Below, piece after piece: positions 33,972 through 42,585 of a stretch of 64,000 bases of DNA. The stretch is from DAIDKA01 sp963726995 (GTDB lineage: Bacteria > Pseudomonadota > Gammaproteobacteria > Steroidobacterales > Steroidobacteraceae). The notes beneath the pieces are model-generated. The model was not told the DNA's origin and did not search any database. It worked only from the letters and a program-made list of their open reading frames with translations. The translations under genes and the position numbers were made by a program. Location of the stretch: positions 682,001 to 746,000 of the forward strand of contig CAVSEP010000004.1 in NCBI GenBank assembly GCA_963726995.1, given 5' to 3'. Position 1 is the first letter of the stretch. Each line of letters opens with the position of its first letter.

Positions 33972-35426
33972 ATGGCCACAGCTCCGGAACGCGTCATCAT
34001 ATTCGACACCACGCTGCGCGCCGGGGAGCAGGCTCCCGGCTGCAGCATGACGCGCCCGGAGAAGCTGCGGGTGGCCCGCGCACTGGCGGAACTCGGGGTG
34101 GATGTGATCGAGGCGGGCTGCCCCGGCGCTTCCCGCGCCGACTGGGATGCGGTCAACGCCGTGGCCCGGGAGATCGAAGGTCCGGTGATCTGCGCCCTGG
34201 CCCGCTGCACGCCCGAGGACATCCGGCTGGCCGCCGAGGCGCTCGCGCCGGCGCCGCGGCCGCGCCTGCATCTGTCTCTGGGCACCAGTCCCAGCTGCCG
34301 GGAAATGGGCGCCCGGCAAAGTCCGGCGCAGGTCGTGCGCGCCGCGGTGGCCGCGGTAAGCGCGGCGCGGGAACGGTGCGCGGATGTCGAATTCTCGCCC
34401 GAAGATGCCTCGCGCACGGAACTGGAGTTCCTGGCTGAAGTGATCGAACGGGTAATCGAGGCCGGCGCGAGCACCATCAATATCCCCGACACCTTCGGCT
34501 GCGCGGTGCCGGATGAATTCTCGGAACTGTTCCGCTACCTGCGCACCAATGTGCGCGGCATCGGGCGGGTGAGCCTGTCGGTGCACTGCCACGATGACTT
34601 AGGCATGGCGGTGGCCAACAGCCTCACCGCGGTGGTCGCCGGCGCCCGCCAGATCGAGTGCACCGTCAACGGCATCGGCGAGCGCGCCGGCAACTGCTCG
34701 CTCGAGGAAGTGGTCACGGCGCTGAGCACCCGCGCCGCGTTCTTCAATCTCGCCACCAATATCCACGCGCCGCGGCTGTATCCGGTGTCACGCCTCGTGT
34801 CGAACATCACCGGCGTCCTCATCGCCCGCAACAAGGCGGTGGTGGGCGAGAACGTGGTGGGCAAGGACAGCAGCCGCCTGGCGCTGCGCGCGCGGCTGCA
34901 GGTGCTGGGCTTTACGCTCGAGGAGGCCGAGTTCAACCGCGTCTTCAGCGAGTTCCAGGCGCTCGCGGCGCGCAAGCGGGAAGTGTTCGATGGCGACATC
35001 GAAGCCCTGGTACTGCGGGTCGAGGCCAGCGCCAGCGGACCGTGGCACCTGAAGCAGCTGCAGATCACCTCGAGCAGCGGCCCGCAGGGAGCGCAGGCCA
35101 CGATTGCCTTGAGCCATCGGGACGGGCGCACGGTCGAGCGCACCGCCCAGGGCGATGGTCCGGTGGATGCGGCCTTCAAGGCCGTCGAGGCCGCCAGCGG
35201 CATCTCGGTCACGCTGCGCACGTTCGAAGTGCGCAGCGTGACCGAAGGCCAGGATGCCCAGGGCGAGGCGGTGGTCCAGGCGCAGTATGGGAACCGCAGT
35301 TACCGCGGCGCCAGCGCCAGCACCGACATCGTCGAGGCCGGCACCCGCGCCCTGCTCGAGGTGATCAACCGCATCGAACTCACCCAGGCCACCACCCAGC
35401 CGCGCCCGGCGGCCCTGGTCAACTGA
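33972..35426 (+). CDS. leuA: 2-isopropylmalate synthase-like protein lacking key catalytic elements
   Basis: By position and overall similarity this is LeuA, which condenses acetyl-CoA with 2-ketoisovalerate. It keeps CALARCTPEDI, SVHCHDDLGMAVANS (metal His pair), NGIGERAGNCSLEE and a C-terminal regulatory domain. Two losses are clear. The metal-binding Asp in the universal DTTLRDGEQ reads Ala (DTTLRAGEQ, codon GCC). The segment between NKAVVGEN and SSRLALRARL is about 35 residues shorter than usual and lacks the GIHQDG block with its catalytic His and following Tyr. Length is 484 against about 510-525 normally. There is no frameshift. It may be inactive, or have another role with a true LeuA elsewhere. 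Confidence 0.85.
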   Translation: MATAPERVIIFDTTLRAGEQAPGCSMTRPEKLRVARALAELGVDVIEAGCPGASRADWDAVNAVAREIEGPVICALARCTPEDIRLAAEALAPAPRPRLHLSLGTSPSCREMGARQSPAQVVRAAVAAVSAARERCADVEFSPEDASRTELEFLAEVIERVIEAGASTINIPDTFGCAVPDEFSELFRYLRTNVRGIGRVSLSVHCHDDLGMAVANSLTAVVAGARQIECTVNGIGERAGNCSLEEVVTALSTRAAFFNLATNIHAPRLYPVSRLVSNITGVLIARNKAVVGENVVGKDSSRLALRARLQVLGFTLEEAEFNRVFSEFQALAARKREVFDGDIEALVLRVEASASGPWHLKQLQITSSSGPQGAQATIALSHRDGRTVERTAQGDGPVDAAFKAVEAASGISVTLRTFEVRSVTEGQDAQGEAVVQAQYGNRSYRGASASTDIVEAGTRALLEVINRIELTQATTQPRPAALVN

Positions 35427-35457
35427 ATTTCCGGACACGTTTTTTTCAGGATCCATC

Positions 35458-36855
35458 ATGCCGAAAACCATGTTTCAGAAGGTCTGGGAACAGCACGAGG
35501 TCGCTCCGGAGACGGTCGACACGCCGGCGGTGCTGTTCATCGATCTGCACCTGATCCATGAAGTGACCACGCCCCAGGCCTTCGAGGTGCTGCGCCAGCG
35601 GGGCCTGTCGGTGCGGCGCAAGGATCTGACGCTGGCCACCATGGATCACTCCACCCCGACCCGCACCGAGCAGGTGTTCGGCGGCGTACCCGTGAGCGTC
35701 ACCGCGGCCGCCAGGCAGGTCCAGCAGCTGGAGCGCAACTGCAGCGAGGCGGGAATCGAATTGCTGAACATGCGCTCGGACCTGCGCGGCATCGTGCACA
35801 TCATCGGCCCGGAACTGGGACTGACCCGCCCGGGACGCACCATCGTCTGCGGCGACAGCCACACCAGCACCCACGGGGCCTTCGGCGCCCTGGCATTCGG
35901 CATCGGCACCACCGAAGTCGGCCATGTGTTCGCCACCCAGTGCATCCTGCAAAGAAAACCCGCGACCTTCGCCATCACGGTGAACCAGAAACTGGCCCCG
36001 GGCGTCACCGCCAAGGACCTGGTGCTGGCCATCATCGGTCAGATCGGCGTCGAGGGCGGCACCGGACATGTGCTGGAGTACCGCGGCGAAGCGGTGCGCG
36101 CGCTGAACATGGAAGAGCGCATGACCATGTGCAACATGTCCATCGAGGCCGGCGCGCGCGCCGGCATGATCGCCCCGGATGAGACCACCTTCAGCTTCCT
36201 CGCGGATCGGCCGCGCTCGCCCAGCGGGGCCGCCTGGGAACGCGCGGTGGAGCGCTGGCGTGCGCTGCCCACGGATGCGGGCGCGAAATTCGATCGCGAG
36301 CACACCCTGGATGCGGCGCTGGTGGAACCGATGATCAGCTACGGCACGCATCCCGGCATGGTGATTCCCATCAATGGCGCGGTGCCCGACCGCCATGGCG
36401 ACCCGGTGTTCGACAAGGCCCTCGCCTACATGGGATTTCGCGCCGGACAGGCGCTTCGTGACCAGCCGGTCAACGTGGTCTTCATCGGCAGCTGCACCAA
36501 CGGCCGTCTCGGTGACCTGCGCGGTGCCGCGCAGCTGCTGCGCGGTCGCAAGATCGCCGGCAACGTCCGCATGCTCGTGGTCCCCGGCTCCCAGCAGGTC
36601 AAGGCCGCCGCGGAAGCCGAAGGCCTGGACCGCATCTTCATCGACGCCGGCGCCGAATGGCGCGAGTCGGGTTGCTCCATGTGCATCGGCATGAACGGCG
36701 ACACCGTGGCACGCGGGGAATACTCGGTGAGCACCAGCAACCGCAACTTCGAGGGCCGCCAAGGGGCCGGCGCCCGCACCCTGCTGGCCAGTCCGCTCAC
36801 CGCCGCTGCCAGCGCCATCCGCGGCCGTGTCACCGACCCGCGCGAGCTGCTGTAA
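35458..36855 (+). CDS. leuC: 3-isopropylmalate dehydratase large subunit
   Basis: Aconitase-family Fe-S enzyme, with LeuD isomerising 2- to 3-isopropylmalate. The 465-residue protein has CGDSHTSTHGAFGALAFGIG, the cluster cysteines in IGSCTNGR and SGCSMCIGMNGD, and STSNRNFEGRQG. It follows leuA by 31 bases and its TAA shares a base with the leuD ATG (TAATG). Confidence 0.96.
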   Translation: MPKTMFQKVWEQHEVAPETVDTPAVLFIDLHLIHEVTTPQAFEVLRQRGLSVRRKDLTLATMDHSTPTRTEQVFGGVPVSVTAAARQVQQLERNCSEAGIELLNMRSDLRGIVHIIGPELGLTRPGRTIVCGDSHTSTHGAFGALAFGIGTTEVGHVFATQCILQRKPATFAITVNQKLAPGVTAKDLVLAIIGQIGVEGGTGHVLEYRGEAVRALNMEERMTMCNMSIEAGARAGMIAPDETTFSFLADRPRSPSGAAWERAVERWRALPTDAGAKFDREHTLDAALVEPMISYGTHPGMVIPINGAVPDRHGDPVFDKALAYMGFRAGQALRDQPVNVVFIGSCTNGRLGDLRGAAQLLRGRKIAGNVRMLVVPGSQQVKAAAEAEGLDRIFIDAGAEWRESGCSMCIGMNGDTVARGEYSVSTSNRNFEGRQGAGARTLLASPLTAAASAIRGRVTDPRELL

Positions 36856-37436
36856 TGGAAAAGATCACCACCATCCGTTCGCGCACCGCGGTGCTGCCGA
36901 ACACCAATATCGACACCGACCAGATCATTCCGGCGCGCTTTCTGACCACGACCACGCGCTCAGGCCTGGGCCAGCAGCTGTTCGCCGACTGGCGCTATGG
37001 GCCGGACGGCACGCCCAAGGCCGACTTTCTGCTGAACCGACCCGAAGCGGCCGGCTGCCAGATCCTGGTGGCCGGACGCAACTTCGGCTGCGGTTCCTCG
37101 CGTGAACATGCGCCCTGGGCGCTGCTGGACTACGGCTTCCGCGCCGTGATCAGCACCGAGATCGCCGACATCTTCCGCAACAACTCGCTGATGAACGGCC
37201 TGCTGCCGGTGGTGGTGGACGAGGGCACCAGCCGCTGGCTGCTCGAGCATCCCGGCAGCGAGGTGACCATCGACCTGAACGCTGCCAAAGTGCAACTGCC
37301 CAACGGCACCAGCGTCGGCTTTCCGATCGATCCCTTCGCGCGGTTCTGCCTGTTGAACGGCGTCGATGAGCTGGGCTTCCTGCTGCAGCAGCAGGAGCGG
37401 ATCGCCGCCTACGAAGCGCGCAACCAGGACAACTAG
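36855..37436 (+). CDS. leuD: 3-isopropylmalate dehydratase small subunit
   Basis: Small (swivelling-domain) subunit partnering LeuC. The 193-residue protein has NTNIDTDQIIPARFL, GRNFGCGSSREHAPWAL and FRNNSLMNGLLPV, all canonical. It is translationally coupled to leuC and 3 bases before leuB. Confidence 0.97.
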   Translation: MEKITTIRSRTAVLPNTNIDTDQIIPARFLTTTTRSGLGQQLFADWRYGPDGTPKADFLLNRPEAAGCQILVAGRNFGCGSSREHAPWALLDYGFRAVISTEIADIFRNNSLMNGLLPVVVDEGTSRWLLEHPGSEVTIDLNAAKVQLPNGTSVGFPIDPFARFCLLNGVDELGFLLQQQERIAAYEARNQDN

Positions 37437-37439
37437 CCG

Positions 37440-38504
37440 ATGCAGGCCTCCATCACCATATTGGGCGGCGACGGCATCGGTCCGGAAGTCGTGGCGGAAG
37501 GCGTGCGGTGCCTGAATGCCGTGGCGAAACGCTTTCGCCATGAGTTCAGCTTGAGCCACCAGCCCTTCGGTGGCGCGGCCATCGATCTGACCGGACAGCC
37601 CTTGCCGCAGGCGACGCTGGCGTCGTGTCTGGCCAGCGATGCCATCCTGCTGGGTGCCATCGGTGGTCCCAAGTGGTCCGCACCCGATGCCAGGGTGCGG
37701 CCGGAAACCGGCCTGTTGGGCCTGCGCAAGGCGCTGGGGACTTTCGCCAATCTGCGCCCCGTGACCATCCACCCCGCCCTGCGCTCCATTTCCACGTTGC
37801 GGCCCGAAGTGCTGGAGGGCGTCGACCTGCTGTTCGTGCGGGAACTCACCGGCGGCATCTACTTCGGTGAGAAGACCCGCACCGCCGATACGGCCACGGA
37901 CCTGTGCACCTACACCGTGCCCGAGGTCGAGCGGGTGACGCGCGTGGCCTGCGCTCTGGCGCGCGCCAGGCGCCGCAAGGTGACCTCCATCGACAAGTCC
38001 AATGTGCTGGAAACCTCGCGGCTGTGGCGCGAGGTGTGCCAGCGCGTGGTGCGCGATGAGTTCCCGGACCTCCAGCTGGAACACATGCTGGTCGATGCCG
38101 CCGCCATGCACCTGATCCGCCGGCCGCGCGATTTCGACGTGCTGCTGACCGAGAACATGTTCGGCGACATCCTCACCGACGAGGCCTCGATGCTGGCCGG
38201 ATCCTTGGGTTTGCTGCCTTCCGCCTCGCTGGGCGAAGGCACGCGCGGGCTGTACGAGCCCATTCACGGCTCGGCGCCGGACATTGCCGGCAAGGGCATC
38301 GCCAACCCCTACGGCACCATCCTCAGCGTCGCACTGCTGCTGCGGCATTCGCTGCGCCTGACCGAGGAGGCCGCGCTGATCGAAGCGGCCGTCTCGCAGG
38401 CCATCAGCGCGGGCGCCTGTACGCCTGACATCACCCTGCCCGGCGCGCGCGCCTGCAGCACCCGCGAAGTCGGCGACCGGGTGGTGGCGATCCTGGAAGA
38501 TTAG
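37440..38504 (+). CDS. leuB: 3-isopropylmalate dehydrogenase
   Basis: NAD-dependent oxidative decarboxylation to 2-ketoisocaproate. The 354-residue protein has GGDGIGPEV, ELTGGIYFGEK, DKSNVLETSRLWR, DVLLTENMFGDILTDEASM and YEPIHGSAPDIAGKGIANP. It is the last gene of the ilvC-leu block and ends 9 bases from metB on the other strand, with no obvious terminator between. Confidence 0.97.
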   Translation: MQASITILGGDGIGPEVVAEGVRCLNAVAKRFRHEFSLSHQPFGGAAIDLTGQPLPQATLASCLASDAILLGAIGGPKWSAPDARVRPETGLLGLRKALGTFANLRPVTIHPALRSISTLRPEVLEGVDLLFVRELTGGIYFGEKTRTADTATDLCTYTVPEVERVTRVACALARARRRKVTSIDKSNVLETSRLWREVCQRVVRDEFPDLQLEHMLVDAAAMHLIRRPRDFDVLLTENMFGDILTDEASMLAGSLGLLPSASLGEGTRGLYEPIHGSAPDIAGKGIANPYGTILSVALLLRHSLRLTEEAALIEAAVSQAISAGACTPDITLPGARACSTREVGDRVVAILED

Positions 38505-38513
38505 CCTGGAAGG

Positions 38514-39683
38514 TTAGCGGCGCGCGCGGCGCGCCCGCTCCAGACCCGCCGCCAGATCGGCCTGCAGATCATCGTACGCCTCGATCCCCACCGACAGGCG
38601 CAGCAGCCCATCGGTAAGCCCCGCGCGCTCACGCGCCGCCGCATCCATGGCGGCATGGGTCATGGTGGCCGGATGGGCCACCAGACTCTCCACTCCCCCC
38701 AGGCTCTCGGCCAGGGAGAAGTACTGCATCTGCGAGACCAGGGCGCGCACGGCATCATGGCCGCCGTCGACTTCCAGGGTGACGATGGCGCCGAAGCCCT
38801 GTTGCTGCCGGGCAGCGACCTCATGACCGGGATGCTGCGGCAGGCCCGGGTACCACACGCGCCTGACGCCGGGCTGAGTCTGCAGCCACTGCGCCAGGCG
38901 GCCGGCATTGCGGCCGTGGTGCTCCAGCCGCGCGCTCAAGGTCCGCAGGCCCCGCAAGGTCAGGTAGCTGTCGAATGGCGAGCCCGTCAGCCCCAGGCAG
39001 TTCGCCCACCAACCCAACTGCTCGTGCAGTTCCTGGGTGGCCGCGATCACCGCTCCGCCCACCACATCGCTGTGGCCGTTCAGATACTTGGTGGTGGAGT
39101 GCACGACGATGTCGGCGCCGAGGGCCAGCGGCTGCTGCCACAACGGGGAGAGGAAGGTGTTGTCCACCACCACCAGCGCACCGGCCGCATGGCCCGCCTG
39201 GGCAAAGTGCGCGATATCCGTGATCCGCAGCAACGGATTGCTGGGCGTTTCGATCCACAGCAGCGCGGTGGGCTGGCCCAACGCCGCGCGCACCGCCGCC
39301 TCATCGCCAAAGTCCACGAACTCGCATTTCAGCTCGCCGCGCCGCCGCCAGGCATCGAACAGCCGATAGGTGCCGCCGTAGCAGTCGTGGGGGGCGACGA
39401 TGCGTGCACCCGCCGGCAGCAGGTGTCCCACCAGCGTGATGGCCGCCATGCCGGTCGCGACTACCGCGGCGCCGTATCCGCCCTCCAGGTCCGCCAGCGC
39501 CTTGGCGAGCAGATCCCGGGTGGGATTGCCGCTGCGTGAATAGTCGTAGGGACGCTTGTCGCCGAAACCGCGGAAGGCGTAGGTCGTGGAAAGATGAATG
39601 GGCGGCACCACCGCGCCGGTCACCGCATCGCTCTCCAGGCCGGCGCGCACCGCCAGGGTCACGGGATTTGGTCGGTCGCTCAT
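38514..39683 (-). CDS. metB: Cystathionine gamma-synthase / Cys-Met metabolism PLP enzyme
   Basis: PLP enzyme making cystathionine from activated homoserine and cysteine. The 389-residue protein has YSRSGNPTRDLL, ATGMAAI, ETPSNPLL, VVVDNTFLSP and the PLP lysine in HSTTKYLNGHSDVVGG (Lys199). Its start overlaps metX by four bases, so both are under the SAM-I riboswitch. O-acetyl- versus O-succinyl-homoserine preference, or sulfhydrylase activity, cannot be settled by eye. Confidence 0.92.
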   Translation of the reverse strand: MSDRPNPVTLAVRAGLESDAVTGAVVPPIHLSTTYAFRGFGDKRPYDYSRSGNPTRDLLAKALADLEGGYGAAVVATGMAAITLVGHLLPAGARIVAPHDCYGGTYRLFDAWRRRGELKCEFVDFGDEAAVRAALGQPTALLWIETPSNPLLRITDIAHFAQAGHAAGALVVVDNTFLSPLWQQPLALGADIVVHSTTKYLNGHSDVVGGAVIAATQELHEQLGWWANCLGLTGSPFDSYLTLRGLRTLSARLEHHGRNAGRLAQWLQTQPGVRRVWYPGLPQHPGHEVAARQQQGFGAIVTLEVDGGHDAVRALVSQMQYFSLAESLGGVESLVAHPATMTHAAMDAAARERAGLTDGLLRLSVGIEAYDDLQADLAAGLERARRARR

Positions 39684-40726
39684 GCCGCACCTCCCAGTGC
39701 AGTGGCGAAGATGCTGCGCAGCTGGTCGGTTTCCTTCAGGAAGGCATCGTGGCCGAACACCGAGGAAATCTCATGCAGGCGGCCCTGCTGCAGCCGGGCC
39801 ACCATGGCGCGGATGTCCGGCAGCGGCACCAGGCGGTCCTCGCGAATGCCCACCACCGTGGTCGGCACGAAGATTCGCGCCACATCCACCCGATGCAGGT
39901 CGATGGATTCCGACAGGCACAGGAAGGCCTCCGGACAGTACAGTGCCGCGTAGTCCCGGCCGCGCGCGGCCAGGTACTGTTCCACCGGAAACTGGAAGCG
40001 GCCCTCGATGAGTTCGGCGGGCCCGTCAAAGCGCGCCGCGAACTCCTCGGCGGAGCGGTAGGTGGTCATGGCCAGCGCCCGCGCCAGCTCCATGCCGTGG
40101 GCGGGATGACCGGTCTGAATGCCGAAGCGGACCATGCGTCGCTGCGTCGTGCGCCAGGCGCTGGACATGGGATGGGCGCGATCCGAGGCGCCGATGACCA
40201 ACAGGCTCGCGACCCGGTCCGGATACCGCTCCGCAAAGGCCAGCCCCACCATGCCGCCGTAGGAACCTCCGGCAATGCAGCGCAGGGCGCTGATCCCCAA
40301 GGCATCCAGCAGCTGCTCCAGCGCGCGCGCCTGGTCGTAGGTGGAAATGCTGGGAAAATCCGTTGAACCCACCGCAGGCCCGGTGGACTGGCCGCTGCCC
40401 CCGAGGAAATCGAAACTCAGGATCCGCCAGCGATCGGCGTCCAGGGGCTTGCCGGGACCTGCGATGTCGGGCCACCAGCTGTCGCGCGGATCCGCCGTCA
40501 GGCACACGCGCCGATGCGCCGAAATGCCGCCCAGGGCGCACACCACCGGCGCTTCCTCCGGCCCGCTCATCCGCCAGGCGATGCGCACATCGGCGAGTTC
40601 GCCGTGATGATGCAGCGGCCGACGACCGGGAATCTCGAGAATGCCCTCGCGTACCGCCGGGGCATGCAGTGTCGTGACGCGCGCCGTGCGCGTGCCTGGG
40701 GCAAGGACCTCAACTCTGGCAGTCAT
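39680..40726 (-). CDS. metX: Homoserine O-acyltransferase (MetX family, probably succinyltransferase)
   Basis: Alpha/beta-hydrolase-fold enzyme that activates homoserine for methionine synthesis. The 348-residue product has the nucleophile elbow GGSYGGMVGLA (Ser155), FDFLGGSGQSTG, and C-terminal Asp and His (REDRLVPLPD, FGHDAFLKE). Short MetX proteins of this form next to metB in Xanthomonas-like bacteria are reported to use succinyl-CoA. The ATG at 40726 is chosen; the 126-base leader links it to the SAM-I riboswitch. Confidence 0.9.
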   Translation of the reverse strand: MTARVEVLAPGTRTARVTTLHAPAVREGILEIPGRRPLHHHGELADVRIAWRMSGPEEAPVVCALGGISAHRRVCLTADPRDSWWPDIAGPGKPLDADRWRILSFDFLGGSGQSTGPAVGSTDFPSISTYDQARALEQLLDALGISALRCIAGGSYGGMVGLAFAERYPDRVASLLVIGASDRAHPMSSAWRTTQRRMVRFGIQTGHPAHGMELARALAMTTYRSAEEFAARFDGPAELIEGRFQFPVEQYLAARGRDYAALYCPEAFLCLSESIDLHRVDVARIFVPTTVVGIREDRLVPLPDIRAMVARLQQGRLHEISSVFGHDAFLKETDQLRSIFATALGGAA

Positions 40727-40852
40727 GATGAACGCTCCGCCGACCAGGGCTCGAATACAACCGATACCCCTGCGGAACACCCGCTCGCGATGGGCGGGTC
40801 AATCGGGTCCTTCCCTGATCGCTGCGCATGCGACCCAGGGCCACTCCGACCA

Positions 40853-40966
40853 CTCATCTACCGCCCCGCTGTTGCGGGCCGCAGGAGTTGGCACCTTTCC
40901 GAACTGGTTAGGTTCGGCGGTTGCCCCGGCGTCGAAGGGCCTTTTCCCTCAGCCGGTCTCGATGAG
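40853..40966 (-). ncRNA. SAM-I (S-box) riboswitch controlling metX-metB
   Basis: Read on the minus strand, the element starts with CTCATCGAGA and ends GATGAG, forming the P1 helix (40961-40966 with 40853-40858). The conserved core is present in order: GGCTGAGGGA (kink-turn side), GGCCC, GACGCCGGGGCAACC, and AAGGTGCCAACTCCTGC. It matches the SAM-I consensus well. The downstream 126 bases include a 6-bp hairpin (40779-40799, ACCCGC/GCGGGT) but no T-run, so control may be translational or Rho-dependent instead of by intrinsic termination. SAM binding should turn metX-metB off. Confidence 0.93.
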
Positions 40967-40999
40967 TAGACGGAGTCTAGGCGGGGCGCCGCGGCAGCG

Positions 41000-42145
41000 T
41001 CAAGGCCACAGGCGCCGGGATGCGCGCCGCGCCCCTTCCGCGAGGGAGGCCAGCTTGGCGTAGGAAATATCCGCATCCATCTTGCCGATGCCGGCAAAGG
41101 TGCCGAAGCCGCAGTCCGTACCGGCCAGCACCCGCTCGCGTCCCACGATGTCGGCAAACTGACAGAGTCGCTGGCTGATGAGCTCCGGATGCTCGACATA
41201 ATTCGAGGTGCTGGTCAGCAGGCCGGGCACCAGGATCTTGTCCTCCGGAATGCGCGCCTGTCGCCAGGCCACCCATTCATGGGCGTGACGGGGATTGGCC
41301 GCCTCGAACAGGATGGCCGCCGGCTTGGCCCGCAGGATGATGGGCAGCACCTTGTCCACGTCGATGTCGTGATCGTGGGGCCCCTCGTAGTTGCCCCAGC
41401 ACACATGCATGCGCAGCTGGCTGGCCGGCACATTGCGCAGCGCTTCATTGAGCGCCTCGACGTGGAAACTCGCCCGCTTGAGGAACTGCTCCTCGGTCAG
41501 GTCCTGAAAACCGGTGTGACGCGCCATCGCCAGGTCCGGACAATCGATCTGCAGCACGAAACCCGCGGCGGCGATCGCCTCGTATTCCTCGCGCATGGCC
41601 GCGGCGATGGCCTCGACATAGGCCTCGTGGGTCGGGTAGTACTCATTGGGCTGGAAGGCCGCCACCACACCCGGGGATGCCGCATTCATGAAGGCCTGCA
41701 CCGGCCCATGCCGCCCAACCGCGGCACCCAGGTTGGCGATGTCCTTGGCCAGTGACTCGCGTTCGATCACGCCGATCGGGCCCACGCAGCACTGACGCTT
41801 GAAGGACTGCTTGCCGGCGAAGATGGCCATGCGGGCGCGAAAATCCGGATAAGGCTGCAGGTCCAGCGCCACCTGCCGCGGCCGGTCGCCATCGAAGCCG
41901 GAGAGCCGGTCCTTGATGTAGGTGGCGTAGCTGATCTTGGAGACCTCCCCGTCGCTGACGATGTCCACCCCGTTCTTGACCTGTCGCGCCACCACCTCGT
42001 CGACCGCCGCCGTCATCACCGCATCGAAGGCCCGGGGGTCGTAGGCCAGCCGATTTTCCCGGGCCAGCAGCATGTCCACCACCGCCGCGCTGCGCGGCAG
42101 GCTGCCGACGTGGGTGGTGAGGATCCGTTCGGTACTCAGTCGCAT
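41000..42145 (-). CDS. Cobalamin-independent methionine synthase family protein (MetE C-terminal-domain type)
   Basis: A 381-residue stand-alone UROD/MetE-like barrel. It starts TTHVGSLPR, the usual motif of the family, and has SDGEVSK, VLQIDCPDLAMARH, HVCWGNYEG and GTDCGFGTFAG near the C-terminus. The zinc-ligand pattern of MetE (His, Cys, Glu, Cys) is plausibly represented by HVCWGN and TDCGF. Members act as methyl- or alkyl-transferases to thiols. Position beside metX-metB suggests a methionine role, but it lies upstream of the riboswitch, so it is not controlled by it. The ATG at 42145 fits the family N-terminus. Confidence 0.85.
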   Translation of the reverse strand: MRLSTERILTTHVGSLPRSAAVVDMLLARENRLAYDPRAFDAVMTAAVDEVVARQVKNGVDIVSDGEVSKISYATYIKDRLSGFDGDRPRQVALDLQPYPDFRARMAIFAGKQSFKRQCCVGPIGVIERESLAKDIANLGAAVGRHGPVQAFMNAASPGVVAAFQPNEYYPTHEAYVEAIAAAMREEYEAIAAAGFVLQIDCPDLAMARHTGFQDLTEEQFLKRASFHVEALNEALRNVPASQLRMHVCWGNYEGPHDHDIDVDKVLPIILRAKPAAILFEAANPRHAHEWVAWRQARIPEDKILVPGLLTSTSNYVEHPELISQRLCQFADIVGRERVLAGTDCGFGTFAGIGKMDADISYAKLASLAEGARRASRRLWP

Positions 42146-42191
42146 GGCCGGAGCATACACGTTCGGCTGGCCATGCCGACAGGCCTGTGTT

Positions 42192-42215
42192 AATGTATTA
42201 GCGTGCTGTTACATT
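42192..42215. promoter_or_regulatory. 24-bp inverted repeat, candidate operator of the his operon
   Basis: AATGTATTAGC and GCTGTTACATT flank a 2-base centre; 9 of 11 positions pair, with perfect outer arms AATGTA/TACATT. It lies 20 bases before the TrpR-like gene and 383 before hisG. Its size suits a dimeric helix-turn-helix repressor such as the protein encoded next to it; binding is inference. Confidence 0.6.
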
Positions 42216-42234
42216 GGTACGAGACTGCCGTCAC

Positions 42235-42585
42235 ATGAAAAGCCACCGCAACATCTCCTCCAGCCAGGAAGCCCTGGCCGAGCGCAATCTGTTCGCCGCC
42301 GTCGCCTCGCTGCGCAGCGCCGATGAGTGCCGCGCCTTCTTCCGCGACCTGTGCACGCCGGCGGAGATCCAGGCCATGGCCGACCGCTGGGCGGTGGTGG
42401 ACTGGCTGCTGCGCGGGGTGCCGTACCGGGAAATCAACCGCCTCACCGGCGTCAGCGTCACCACCGTCAGCCGCGTGGCGCGCTGCCTCGCCGACGGCAG
42501 CGGCTACTCCCTGGTGGTGCGCCGCGCCAAGGGCGCGCGGCGCAGCGAGGCGCCCCGCCGCGTGGAAGCCAGCCGCCATGGATAA
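42235..42585 (+). CDS. TrpR-superfamily (YerC/YecD-like) regulator heading the his operon
   Basis: A 116-residue DNA-binding protein: an N-terminal helical region (FFRDLCTPAEIQAMADRW) followed by a helix-turn-helix (VPYREINRLTGVSVTTVSRVARCL), typical of the TrpR/YerC fold. The C-terminus is basic. Its stop codon overlaps hisG by 8 bases, so the two are co-expressed. YerC-like proteins in this position are predicted histidine repressors (HisR); here the adjacent 24-bp dyad supports self-regulation. Confidence 0.87.
   Translation: MKSHRNISSSQEALAERNLFAAVASLRSADECRAFFRDLCTPAEIQAMADRWAVVDWLLRGVPYREINRLTGVSVTTVSRVARCLADGSGYSLVVRRAKGARRSEAPRRVEASRHG

Noticed and set aside
33972..35426. Frameshift or consensus error as the cause of the short LeuA
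   Set aside because: The missing part is a clean in-frame loss of about 35 codons and the Asp to Ala change is a substitution; the pattern differs from the one-base excesses elsewhere.
40641..41063. Overlapping plus-strand open frames between metX and the MetE-like gene
   Set aside because: The region is explained by the SAM-I riboswitch on the minus strand and the frames have no ribosome sites or family motifs.
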